A stretch of DNA of 14,537 bases from CALGLS01 sp047626155 (GTDB lineage Bacteria > Bacteroidota > Bacteroidia > Chitinophagales > Saprospiraceae): NCBI GenBank assembly GCA_047626155.1, contig JBLHRR010000149.1, positions 1-14,537 on the forward strand, read 5' to 3'. Of this stretch, positions 7,701 through 14,350 are shown in pieces. Position numbers and translations under genes: made by a program. Below the pieces are notes generated by a model that had not been told where the DNA came from, searched no databases, and saw nothing but the letters and a program-made list of their open reading frames with translations. The number at the start of each line of letters is the position of its first letter. The stretch's first letter is position 1.

Positions 7701-7933
7701 GTTCGGAAAATTTGACTTCTTATATTTGGGGCGCTTATTCTTATCTACGCGCTTCTGATGGAGAACCGAATCAGATGGCGGAGTTTGCCACTAAAAAAAT
7801 GAAGAAGGAGGCCGCGGTTGTCATTGAGAAAGTTAATGGCTTTTTTGCTACGGACTGGAAGGATTATCAAAAGACAGTAGAGGATGCCAAAGCTCCTCTG
7901 TTTAAAAGTATTGAAATAATTGAACTGGAATAA
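4724..7933 (+). CDS. Secreted Asp-box (BNR/VPS10-like) beta-propeller protein
   Basis: A 1069-residue exported protein; the signal peptide covers about residues 1-20 (cleavage near TLPA-Q). The first 700 residues carry eleven Asp-box-like turns of the form S/T-x-D/N-x-G-x-x-W/F, at about 70, 124, 175, 233, 283, 329, 372, 511, 579, 634 and 678, so it folds as one or two beta-propellers of the sortilin/VPS10 type. Such proteins are often labelled glycosyl hydrolase from the sialidase-like repeats, but I see no catalytic set and would not assign an enzyme activity. Residues 785-823 are an extremely lysine-rich linker (20 Lys of 39). Beyond it are a beta-rich part (about 824-905, with DPPGGPSVLPG) and a helical tail. 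No T9SS sorting domain is present, so it probably stays in the periplasm or leaves by another route. It stands alone, with a promoter candidate at 4662-4691 and a hairpin at 7999-8036 after the stop. Confidence 0.87.
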   Translation: MTTKLRYLLLCLIYAITLPAQKIDVSQLEGLKIRNIGPAGMSGRVTAIDVNLKNPQIIFAGTASGGVWQTENGGISWKPVFDEAPLQSVGSIAINQKNPAEIWVGTGEGNPRNSHNSGDGIYKSIDGGKTWMDMGLKNTRLIHRIIIDKENSNTVYAGVLGSAWGPSKNRGVYKTTNGGTTWKKILYIGEEIGVADMVVDPSNPNKLLVAMWEFGRKPWTFNSGGKGSGMHLTYDGGKTWKKITPKEGLPKGELGRMGLAFAPSKPNIVYALVEAKENAFYKSTDGGEKWKKMATDDKIGNRPFYYSDIFVDPHNENRIISIHSVITKSEDGGKTFESFVGWNVHPDHHAFWIHPDDPNFMIDGNDGGLNISYDGGQNWRFAENLPLAQFYHIDYDMEIPYNICGGMQDNGSWVGPSSVWKRGGIRNSDWQEVLFGDGFDVALRHDDSRYGWGMSQGGYLSYFDRLTGHTQYIRPAHPDGEKLRFSWNAALAKVPNTSCGIYYGSQYVHRSLDCGQSWEIISPDLTTNDSTKQKQDESGGLTKDVTAAENFTTILAIAPSPVDKDVIWVGTDDGNLQLTTDGGKNWKNITKKLHDCPKGAWVPQIEVSKKNAGEAFVIVNDYRRNNWSAYAYHTTDFGASWNRIADDLKVKGHCLSIVQDPVEENLLFLGTDYGLYFTIDKGKNWNKWMKDFPSVSTRDLKIHERDHDLIVGTFGRAAWIMDDIRPLRELARSNGNVLLKEFKVFEAPDAWLADFRSINGTRFIADGTYRARNRTTSAMVTIWNKAPKKKEEIKKDKKKKNDKKEKEEVDTEKDKKSKYKKDKLYVQIFNESQDTIRSFSEKIDTGMVRITWRLNRDGIHFPSYRDVKPDSDPPGGPSVLPGRYKMVLRYNDNIDSTYVNVKMDPRSNSTLSDLKAEDTAINDFYKFVKNTTTGFEHLKSAKKTIKLVNSQMVNAPDSTKENIKKLGTAMQDSIKQLMKLYTMPQGLKGIQRSSENLTSYIWGAYSYLRASDGEPNQMAEFATKKMKKEAAVVIEKVNGFFATDWKDYQKTVEDAKAPLFKSIEIIELE

Positions 7934-7998
7934 TTTAGCTTACTTATAGGTATTTTCCTGTATAATTCTTTCTCGTAAAACGTTAAATATTAATCTAC

Positions 7999-8036
7999 TT
8001 TGACGAATAAAATAGTTCTTTATTTTATTCTTCAAA
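7999..8036. terminator. AT-rich hairpin after the Asp-box protein gene
   Basis: TTTGA (7999-8003) and GAATAAAATA (8005-8014) pair with TATTTTATTC (8021-8030) and TCAAA (8032-8036) around a 6-nt loop, with a single C/T mismatch: 15 pairs. It lies 65 nt after the stop. There is no T-run directly after it, so it may be an RNA-stabilising or processing hairpin instead of a classical terminator. Confidence 0.45.
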
Positions 8037-8097
8037 AAGCAACATCAATACGTGCACAATATGTTTATTAAAACCCTTAGCAACATAAGATTTTACT

Positions 8098-8105
8098 TAT
8101 CTTTG
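8098..8105 (+). promoter_or_regulatory. Bacteroidota -7 box for the 8135-8485 lipoprotein gene
   Basis: TATCTTTG followed by CGG matches the TAnnTTTG consensus exactly. Transcription would start near 8111, giving a leader of about 24 nt before the ATG at 8135. The -33 region has no clear TTTG. Confidence 0.6.
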
Positions 8106-8134
8106 CGGCCCTTATTAACTTTTAAAACATTTAC

Positions 8135-8485
8135 ATGCGCTTATTAAAAAACAGCTTATTATTGGCCACACTACTTATCGTTGGCCTATCTTCTTGTAAA
8201 AAAGACGATTGCGAAGCTCCTGTTATTTCAGAAAACATCATTGGAACTTGGGAAGGAAAAACAACAGGTGAAGAGGCAGAGTTTAAAGCTGACGGTACGA
8301 TGGTTGATCCAAATGGTGCCGTTCTTGAAGGGGCAACTTCTTTTGTAGTAGATAGTACTACCCTCAAGGTAACCGCTACAGAAAGCGGTTCGTCTTTTTC
8401 CATTAATTATGATGTTACTCAAAACGAATGTGATGAAATAAAACTTTCTGTTCTAGGTATTGAAGAGACCTTTACTAGAAAATAG
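8135..8485 (+). CDS. Small lipoprotein with a lipocalin-like domain
   Basis: A 116-residue predicted lipoprotein. The signal peptide ends in GLSSC with Cys21 as the lipidated residue, followed by KKDDCEAP. The mature part starts IIGTWEGKTTGEEAEFKADG, the 'I.GtW' entry strand and 'F..dGt' turn seen in the small lipocalin-like domains of Bacteroidota lipoproteins. About eight short beta strands follow to the C terminus. Two further cysteines (in DDC and NEC) could form a disulfide in the periplasm. It is monocistronic, with its own -7 box 30 nt upstream and a strong hairpin directly after its stop. The ligand and role are unknown. Confidence 0.8.
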   Translation: MRLLKNSLLLATLLIVGLSSCKKDDCEAPVISENIIGTWEGKTTGEEAEFKADGTMVDPNGAVLEGATSFVVDSTTLKVTATESGSSFSINYDVTQNECDEIKLSVLGIEETFTRK

Positions 8486-8502
8486 TAACCATTCATTCTT
8501 AC

Positions 8503-8539
8503 ATAAATCCATTCCAATGTGATATTGGAGTGGATTTAT
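8503..8539. terminator. Strong 16-bp hairpin, terminator of the 8135-8485 gene
   Basis: ATAAATCCATTCCAAT (8503-8518) pairs with ATTGGAGTGGATTTAT (8524-8539) over 16 positions with one G-T wobble and a GTGAT loop. It begins 18 nt after the stop at 8485. The T-tract after it is poor, but position and strength argue for transcription termination or 3' end protection. Confidence 0.65.
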
Positions 8540-8647
8540 TAGACTTTATTCCAAATAGGTTCGTATGAGGAAACTAACAGCTACGAACCATCAACTAACA
8601 ACAGAATAAAGTCTATTAATTTAAAAATTTCTATTAGACTTTATTTC
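8540..8647. repeat. Three-copy arm forming two mutually exclusive hairpins
   Basis: TAGACTTTATTC (8540-8551) is the exact reverse complement of GAATAAAGTCTA (8604-8615). A nested pair GGTTCGTA (8558-8565) and TACGAACC (8582-8589) forms the top of the same structure. A further direct copy TAGACTTTATT lies at 8635-8645 and can pair with the middle arm instead (11 bp, 19-nt loop). The set sits between the convergent ends of the 8135-8485 and 8708-9652 genes. It could be a bidirectional terminator, a folded RNA, or a small palindromic element. Confidence 0.6.
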
Positions 8648-8707
8648 AAAACATTCTACCACTAAGGCTGGTTACTTACCTGGTTTTCGGAGTCAAAACG
8701 CATAAGG

Positions 8708-9652
8708 CTAAACAACCGAAACCTCCACTCCACAACTCACCTCAACCTTCTCATTAGGCAACAAAACCGTCAACCCTTCGCCATTATTAAAAGCATCCAC
8801 ATTACAAGTCATTGGCTCCAAAGCTATGGCATGCCGATCTGGATGTGTAAAAACCTGCACGTAGTTAAATTGGTTCACACCCAATCGTTGCCAAAAACGT
8901 AATCTCATTGTTTCTGACTCTAATAATACCTCTGCAAATTTATTGTTATTTTTTTGGTCAAAGGTGAAACAGTTATCTAAAATAGTAGCGCCTATCTGCT
9001 TACCTAAATTAAATTCATCATATTCATAGCGCTTACCTGTTGGAATCATCTGTTGATCTATTCCAATCATTTCGGAAGGAGACATTTTCATCTTTAGCTT
9101 TCCGATGTCGTCTCCAATTTTGAAATAAGGATGCCAGCCCAACCCGACGGGGATAGCTTCAAAACCGTCATTATAAAAGGCCATACGGATAGAAAACTTC
9201 CCGCTGGATTTTAATTGATATTGTATTTCAAAAGTGAAAGGAAAAGGATAAGCGGCCAGCTCTCCGTTGTATTCATAGCGGCAAGTGATACTTCCTTGCT
9301 GTGAATCTGTCTGCGTTTTAATCACCTCATAAGCTTTGTCCAGGCCAAAACCATGCAGTGCATTTCCAGTAATGGAATCATTTATAAAAAAAGAATAGGC
9401 ATCGTTATTCCAGATATAGCGTCCACTTTTTAACCGATTAGGAAAAGGCAACAAAACGCCGCTCTTCATCCATTTGTAAGCCAGCATTTCATCTGAAGTC
9501 TGGTAGGTATCCAGGACGGAATGCCCTTTCAGTTGGAGATCAATTATCGTTGCGCCAAAGGCAGGAATTAGACTCAAACTATTTTGGCCATCAGAACTCT
9601 CTAGGGTTATTTTCTCAAAATTGCCGAATTGGCCTGCTACTATTCTGTACAT
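8708..9652 (-). CDS. Aldose 1-epimerase (galactose mutarotase) family protein
   Basis: A 314-residue cytoplasmic protein (no signal peptide) of the galactose mutarotase-like fold, which interconverts alpha and beta anomers of sugars or sugar phosphates. The expected active-site positions are present: Arg73 in LLPFPNRLKSG, His100 in ALHGFG, His174 in GWHPYF and Glu279 in ALEPMTC; in GalM the second His is the general acid and the Glu the general base. The C-terminal LLPNEKVEVSCGV is the usual final strand. The family contains members acting on glucose, galactose, arabinose or glucose-6-phosphate, and the substrate cannot be chosen here. It has no sugar-utilisation neighbours. TATATTCG on the minus strand (9657-9664) could be a -7 box but is so close to the ATG that the transcript would be leaderless. 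Confidence 0.88.
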   Translation of the reverse strand: MYRIVAGQFGNFEKITLESSDGQNSLSLIPAFGATIIDLQLKGHSVLDTYQTSDEMLAYKWMKSGVLLPFPNRLKSGRYIWNNDAYSFFINDSITGNALHGFGLDKAYEVIKTQTDSQQGSITCRYEYNGELAAYPFPFTFEIQYQLKSSGKFSIRMAFYNDGFEAIPVGLGWHPYFKIGDDIGKLKMKMSPSEMIGIDQQMIPTGKRYEYDEFNLGKQIGATILDNCFTFDQKNNNKFAEVLLESETMRLRFWQRLGVNQFNYVQVFTHPDRHAIALEPMTCNVDAFNNGEGLTVLLPNEKVEVSCGVEVSVV

Positions 9653-9676
9653 TCCGCGAATATAATATACTTTATT

Positions 9677-9744
9677 CGGTTTCCGGTAACCGGCGTTCGG
9701 TATCCGGCGACCGTACCATTTTATATGGAATAAACACTAATTTT
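9677..9744. repeat. GC-rich dispersed repeat, copy 2
   Basis: This stretch contains two related sub-units, CGGTTTCCGGTAACCGGCG (from 9677) and CGGTATCCGGCGACCGTACC (9698-9717), then an AT-rich tail (to 9744). The first holds the dyad CCGGT-A-ACCGG. The start of the first unit and the end of the second match 1-50 as if copy 1 had lost 21 internal bases. It lies in the 90-bp gap between two minus-strand genes and its tail touches the stop of the 9743-12721 gene. Confidence 0.6.
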
Positions 9745-12721
9745 AATTAAGCATCAGCAAGTTCTCAATCATATCCGACATTCGTTGTTGTGCGGTATCC
9801 TTTGCAGAATTGAAATATACCTTTCCTTCCTTGTCCAAAATAAAGACATTGGGCAAACGCTTTACGTGGTATAATTTCGCGATTTTTGATTGGTAAACAT
9901 TCCCGGAAGCAGCAATCAAGTGAATGCCATCAGCAGAGCCGGGAAGTATCTTTACAAAGTTGCGCCAATCTAAAGTATTCTTATCTAAAGAAACATAAAC
10001 GAAGGCGACATCCTTTCCTTTAAATTTGGATTTCCATTGCTGACTGTTTCTCATTTGCATAACGCAAGGCGAACACCAAGATGCCCAAAAATCAAGATAT
10101 ACAATCTTACCTTTTAAATCCTGAAGGCTGACAGAACGACCAACTGCGTCCTGCAATTTAAAGTTAGGAGCAGTAGTACCATTCGTCAATCCTTTCGCTT
10201 CGTTATATGCTTGGCGCAATACATCGTTGTACGTTTCATTATCACTGGAAGCGATGAAGTCACGAATCTCAGGGCCGTTTGCTTTGGCCTTTCCTCTTTT
10301 ACAAGCAATCGTAAACAGACGAGCTTTATAAAAAGCCAAGGCCTCATTATCTAAGTGTTGCTCTGCCAATTCTACCTTTGTAAATCCATTGTTTTCTGGA
10401 AGGTCAATCAAATAATCAAAGTACTGATCTAGGAAGTAAGTATATTGTTCGTAGGCGAGGCCATCAGGGTCAGAAACCTCTATCGTTTGTAGAAAGTCGT
10501 AATAATTTGCTGGCAGCGCCATTGGTGCTTCCTCGTCATGATACAAAGGATGCTCCCAAGGGTAATTCATCAATTGGTTGGCATACCAGTAAATTACTTC
10601 TGCTTTCGCTAAAGCGGCAAAATCGGATTCAAAGGAATAAGATTTTTCATAGTTCCCTAGAAACTCCATACGAAGCGTGCGCTGTTCTTCCATGTATACT
10701 AGAAACTCAGCGGGCGCTAAATTTTTCATCTGCTTCCTCAGGTCTTCATCTTCATTTTCAAATCTTTTTCGCTTTGCCAGTAAATAATTATTCGAGGTAT
10801 TTCCCTTTCCAACAAAATGAAGTGTCTTATAAAAGTGAACAGCGTTAAAACGAATATTGAGCTGATCGCCCGGAGCCAGATATATCGGTGTTTTGCTTTC
10901 ACCATAAGCAAGATAGCCCATTTGCGCCTGCCTTAAATTGACATCCAAATTGAAGCTATTATCCGGGTTTATTTTCAACTCCCGAACTTCTTCTATAAAA
11001 GTAATCGGATCACTATACAACACCAGCTTCAAGCCTTTCATGGTATTGTTTTCCAACTTGCCTTTCATAGATGCGAGTGAGCTGGGTCGATCTTCCGCTG
11101 GCAACGGAATGTTCACATACTCTGAAGGGCGGGCATTTATGGGCTTAGGTGCTTTTTTAGTAGGGCCCACAGCGGCGGCGGCTACTTTATCTTCTTTTTC
11201 CACAACAGGCCCTCCGCTTGCCTCTCTCTTTTTCTTTTCATACATTTCGTCCAACAATACTATCACATTTTCCGATACGCCCATTTCCCGACCGTGATCC
11301 AAAACATTTAGTTCGACCTCTTCCAGTCGATTCAGTGGTTTCAGTGGCCGCTCATTCACCACTACTACCCTACCCTTACGAACCGTCATAATTTCAGGTT
11401 CTGATATAATTCGATAGTTGGTAGCTCCATATTTCAGGTCTGGATTTTCAGTAGCTTTCGCAACAGCCAGCGTATGTCGTAGTGTTTGATCATACGATTT
11501 TATTGGATTTAAGAAATCAAAAGCCTTTACCTCTTTTTCCAATTCTTCTAGCGATAGATTTTGCGCGCGGAAATACAAATCATTAGCCAGTGTATAATAC
11601 AATGCTTTTCCTTTTAGTTCTCTCAACGCCGTTTGCTGTCTCTTCTTTTCCGGTGTCACTATTGTAGTCGTATCTGCACTTATCTCTTTTTCAAACAATA
11701 AGCCTACGCCAATAGCCCAACCGATGTATCCATCTCCTGTTTTCACTTTATACCAGTAAGCTTCGTGCAAAGCCTCCTTGATCATGATCTTCGATTTGAA
11801 GGTAGACTTCTCACCTAGGTAACGCATTCTGTCTCCCTTTCTCACTTCAGTCACTATCGGTTGCTGTTCCGGTTGGCTCATGATAAACAAGCTCGGTACA
11901 CTGACCAAAATATTTACCGCTTTTTCAGATGCAGCTTTCGGTTTTTCACTTTTAGTAGATTCTTCTTTGTACAAAAGATACTGATCTAAAAAGAAAAGAT
12001 AATACGGATTAGAAGTAGCCCTATCATTGCTAACAACTAAATCTTCAAGGAATGTATAATAGCGCTCGGGCATTGTCCCCTGCACTTTTCCTTGGGCTAC
12101 ATAATGTTCCATCCGATAACGCAACAGGAAATAAGCCCACCAATAATCAATGTCGGCGGCAGCGTAGTACAGAAAACCTTCAGAGAATTTTTCCTTTCCA
12201 GGAAACTGATTGATGAATGACCATTTTTGTCGGCGCAGTCCATCCATATAACGACGAAAATCCATGGGCTCCCGCTGAGCCATTTCATAGAGTATGTTGA
12301 CCTCATCCCAATGTCCATGTAGGCGATGGGCTTGTTGGAGATAGTAATTCTGTGTCGCTCCATTTCCTTCGATGACTAGCGTTCGATAAAAGTTATTTCC
12401 ATCAAAACGTAATCGCAAATCATCTCCTGGTTCGAGATAAAAACGAAGACTTTGTCCTCTATATTCGAAGTTAATTTGAGTCGCTTCATTCAATTGGAAG
12501 CGCATAGAAAATCGATGGAGTGAATCGAGTGGTACCTGATACAATTCTTCTGTAAAAGAAATCATATCACTGAAAAAAGTAATTCCGACAGAGCGGTCGG
12601 AAGCATTCCGAATTTCACCAGATATTTGGGTATACTGCTTTGCTGCACGAGGGGTTTGATCCTGTGCCGTTAATGTTCCGAAAAACAAAAAGCAAGCGAG
12701 TAAAACAACTAGTCTATTCAT
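9743..12721 (-). CDS. Secreted TlpA-like thioredoxin protein with internal duplication and SH3-like domain
   Basis: A 992-residue exported protein. Residues 1-20 are a signal peptide (cleavage after TAQ). Residues about 30-250 and about 534-775 are two copies of one module: both carry a 'SD.I.F.EE' strand, a 'YLEPGDDLRLRF'/'YLAPGDQLNIRF' strand, 'FYRTLVIEGNGATQNYYL'/'FYKTLHFVGKGNTSNNYL', and a helical part ending 'FFLDQYLLY'/'YFLDQYFDY'. Between them, residues about 270-345 look like a bacterial SH3 domain (TEVRKGDRMRYLG, YWYKVKTGDGYIGWAIG), followed by a linker with an Ala/Lys-rich stretch. Residues about 848-992 are a TlpA/thioredoxin domain with the redox pair Cys883 and Cys886 in WCSPC and the cis-proline Pro957 in RLPNVF. 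TlpA-type proteins reduce or isomerise disulfides in the periplasm. The modules resemble the N-terminal domains of Bacteroidota TlpA-like proteins, usually present once. It lies 87 nt downstream of purM; no promoter of its own is clear. Confidence 0.85.
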   Translation of the reverse strand: MNRLVVLLACFLFFGTLTAQDQTPRAAKQYTQISGEIRNASDRSVGITFFSDMISFTEELYQVPLDSLHRFSMRFQLNEATQINFEYRGQSLRFYLEPGDDLRLRFDGNNFYRTLVIEGNGATQNYYLQQAHRLHGHWDEVNILYEMAQREPMDFRRYMDGLRRQKWSFINQFPGKEKFSEGFLYYAAADIDYWWAYFLLRYRMEHYVAQGKVQGTMPERYYTFLEDLVVSNDRATSNPYYLFFLDQYLLYKEESTKSEKPKAASEKAVNILVSVPSLFIMSQPEQQPIVTEVRKGDRMRYLGEKSTFKSKIMIKEALHEAYWYKVKTGDGYIGWAIGVGLLFEKEISADTTTIVTPEKKRQQTALRELKGKALYYTLANDLYFRAQNLSLEELEKEVKAFDFLNPIKSYDQTLRHTLAVAKATENPDLKYGATNYRIISEPEIMTVRKGRVVVVNERPLKPLNRLEEVELNVLDHGREMGVSENVIVLLDEMYEKKKREASGGPVVEKEDKVAAAAVGPTKKAPKPINARPSEYVNIPLPAEDRPSSLASMKGKLENNTMKGLKLVLYSDPITFIEEVRELKINPDNSFNLDVNLRQAQMGYLAYGESKTPIYLAPGDQLNIRFNAVHFYKTLHFVGKGNTSNNYLLAKRKRFENEDEDLRKQMKNLAPAEFLVYMEEQRTLRMEFLGNYEKSYSFESDFAALAKAEVIYWYANQLMNYPWEHPLYHDEEAPMALPANYYDFLQTIEVSDPDGLAYEQYTYFLDQYFDYLIDLPENNGFTKVELAEQHLDNEALAFYKARLFTIACKRGKAKANGPEIRDFIASSDNETYNDVLRQAYNEAKGLTNGTTAPNFKLQDAVGRSVSLQDLKGKIVYLDFWASWCSPCVMQMRNSQQWKSKFKGKDVAFVYVSLDKNTLDWRNFVKILPGSADGIHLIAASGNVYQSKIAKLYHVKRLPNVFILDKEGKVYFNSAKDTAQQRMSDMIENLLMLN

Positions 12722-12808
12722 TTTGTAATTAACCTGTTAGAAAAAAAGGGGGAACTCTTGTTTCTAGTAGCAAAGCGTATAATCTCTTATTTGGTTCTTA
12801 GTGTATCC

Positions 12809-13984
12809 TTAATATTTAAACGTCCCATGCGTCCCGTCTATAATGACCTCATTCCCTTCGGACTCTTCCACATAACCTACAATTTGTGCTTCAATTCCAA
12901 AAGAATTCGCAGTATCAATAATTGCTTGTGCCTCCTCCTTCGGCAGGTAAAACTCCAAACGATGTCCCATATTATATACTTGGTACATTTCTCTCCAATC
13001 TGCGTTAGCTGCTTCCTGAATCAATTTGAACAAATAAGGGGTTTCTAAAAGATTGTTTTTTATAACGCGACGATTCTGGATAAACTTCTCCACTTTTACT
13101 TGTCCGCCTCCGGTACAATGTATCAGTCCGTTAATTTTACTTCGATGAGTTTCCAGTATTTTTTTCAACACCGGAAGGTAAGTTCGCGTAGGTGATAAAA
13201 TTAGACTTCCAATATCCGTACTAATTCCGTCAAAATCCACTTTATCAGTCAGTTTATATTTACCTACATAAGCGACCTCCTTTGGCATGTTCCGGTCGTA
13301 GCTCTCCGGATATTTTTCTCCTAAAGAAGAATGGAGCAAATCATGTCGTGCAGATGTCAATCCGTTACTTCCGGTACCTGCGTTATATTTATGCTCATAA
13401 GAAGCTTGACCATAAGAAGCCAAACCAACAATGACATCTCCTGGTTGAATGTTATTGACTATGACCTGGTCTCTTTTCATTCTGGCGAAAGCAGTATAGC
13501 CAACATCTATGGTTCGGACGATGTCACCAACATCCGCGGTTTCTCCACCAGCCATATGAATATTAATACCATGCTCTTTCAAACCATCAATAAATTCATT
13601 AGATCCACTAATAATCTGAGCAATAACATCTCCGCTGATGGCCAATTTATTTCGCCCAATGGTAGAAGACAAAACGATGTCGTCCACACAACCTACACAA
13701 GCCATATCATCTAAATTCATGACAATGGAATCCTGAGCTATTCCTCGCCAGACAGACAGATCGCCCGTTTCTTTCCAATACATGTAAGCAATACTGGTTT
13801 TGGTTCCTGCTGTATCCGCATGCATCAAGTTACAATATTCAGGATCATTACCGCCAGTTACATCTGGAAGTATTTTACAAAAGGCATTCGGATAAAGCCC
13901 TTTATCCAATCCTTTAATAGCTGCGTGTACTTCGCTTTTGGTGGCGGATACGCCTCGAAGGTCATACTTGTAGTCTTCTGACAT
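12809..13984 (-). CDS. purM: Phosphoribosylformylglycinamidine cyclo-ligase (AIR synthetase)
   Basis: A 391-residue cytoplasmic enzyme of de novo purine synthesis, closing the imidazole ring of FGAM with ATP to give AIR. It is the Bacteroidota form of PurM: it starts YDLRGVSA, has the ATP/substrate motif HADTAGTK (residues 55-62), IAQDSIVMNLDD (82-93), GGETADVGD (146-154), GSNGLTSARHD (205-215), the LSPTRTY segment (263-269) and HCTGGGQ (289-295). The AIRS N-terminal half (about 50-165) and C-terminal half (about 175-375) are both complete. Length matches close relatives (about 390). The ATG at 13984 is supported by the conserved N terminus. It is divergent from a response regulator and probably transcribed from the promoter at 14246-14275, which gives an unusually long leader of about 255 nt with two hairpins. 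Confidence 0.93.
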   Translation of the reverse strand: MSEDYKYDLRGVSATKSEVHAAIKGLDKGLYPNAFCKILPDVTGGNDPEYCNLMHADTAGTKTSIAYMYWKETGDLSVWRGIAQDSIVMNLDDMACVGCVDDIVLSSTIGRNKLAISGDVIAQIISGSNEFIDGLKEHGINIHMAGGETADVGDIVRTIDVGYTAFARMKRDQVIVNNIQPGDVIVGLASYGQASYEHKYNAGTGSNGLTSARHDLLHSSLGEKYPESYDRNMPKEVAYVGKYKLTDKVDFDGISTDIGSLILSPTRTYLPVLKKILETHRSKINGLIHCTGGGQVKVEKFIQNRRVIKNNLLETPYLFKLIQEAANADWREMYQVYNMGHRLEFYLPKEEAQAIIDTANSFGIEAQIVGYVEESEGNEVIIDGTHGTFKY

Positions 13985-14040
13985 AGTATTTTTAATATTT
14001 TGAATTTCGAATATTGAGTAACAATAAAAAATTAACTTAT

Positions 14041-14118
14041 TAACAGTTCAAGATTTTAGATAAAGCTAAATGACCGTAGGGAGAGTGATTTAGCTAAGAG
14101 CTTGAGTGTAAACTGTTA
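14041..14118 (-). ncRNA. Nested hairpin in the purM leader (candidate cis-regulatory RNA)
   Basis: TAACAGTT (14041-14048) pairs with AACTGTTA (14111-14118), CAAG (14049-14052) with CTTG (14101-14104), and AGCTAAAT (14064-14071) with ATTTAGCT (14088-14095), closing a 16-nt loop. A 6-nt bulge and an asymmetric internal loop separate the stems, more like a structured leader than a simple terminator. In the purM direction a T-tract (TTTTTT) follows about 10 nt after the stem, so an attenuator is possible. I do not recognise a known riboswitch class. Confidence 0.4.
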
Positions 14119-14154
14119 TAAATTATTTTTTGTGTAATATTAAGTACCTTTTTA

Positions 14155-14218
14155 ACTATTGAAAAACACAACGGGAGCTTGTCAGAAAAGACTAGGCCAA
14201 AAAATGTTGTTCAATAGT
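14155..14218 (-). ncRNA. Second hairpin in the purM leader
   Basis: ACTATTGAA (14155-14163) is the exact reverse complement of TTCAATAGT (14210-14218). After a 5-nt bulge, CAAC (14169-14172) pairs with GTTG (14206-14209). The remaining loop can form a weak GTC/GAC hairpin. In a purM transcript starting near 14240 this would be the 5'-most structure. Confidence 0.4.
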
Positions 14219-14245
14219 CAAAACCAGCTTTTCAAAAATGTTAGA

Positions 14246-14275
14246 CAAAGGTACAATGTTTACCGCAACAACAAA
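14246..14275 (-). promoter_or_regulatory. Promoter for purM
   Basis: On the minus strand TTTG (14275-14272) is followed after 18 nt by TACCTTTG (14253-14246), an exact fit to TAnnTTTG. Transcription would start near 14240, about 255 nt upstream of the purM ATG. Confidence 0.65.
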
Positions 14276-14293
14276 AAAATCATAATTATTCAT

Positions 14294-14324
14294 TTTGATA
14301 AACACAAGCTATGACTTATCTTCG
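14294..14324 (+). promoter_or_regulatory. Promoter for the response regulator
   Basis: TTTG (14294-14297), exactly 19 nt, then TATCTTCG (14317-14324): the standard Bacteroidota -33/-7 arrangement with one substitution in the -7 box. Transcription would start near 14331, about 20 nt before the ATG at 14351. Its -33 box is only 18 nt from the -33 box of the divergent purM promoter. Confidence 0.7.
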
Positions 14325-14350
14325 CTGCTCTTTGTAAAAATAACGTAAGA

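Larger units (their letters stand above)
13985..14350. other. Divergent purM / response-regulator control region
   Basis: 366 bp without a gene. It contains back-to-back promoters (minus at 14246-14275, plus at 14294-14324), and two nested hairpins at 14041-14118 and 14155-14218 that would lie in the purM leader RNA. Each part is listed separately. Confidence 0.7.

Noticed and set aside
4724..7933. Sialidase or glycosyl hydrolase activity for the Asp-box protein
   Set aside because: Asp-box turns are structural and occur in many propellers; I see no arginine triad or other catalytic set, so the enzyme label is not supported.
10507..11297. Plus-strand frames (10507-10848 and 10938-11297) inside the thioredoxin-fold gene
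   Set aside because: Antisense to a long gene with signal peptide, duplicated modules and WCSPC motif; no independent support.
13331..13714. Plus-strand frame of 127 codons inside purM
   Set aside because: Antisense shadow of the highly conserved purM coding sequence.
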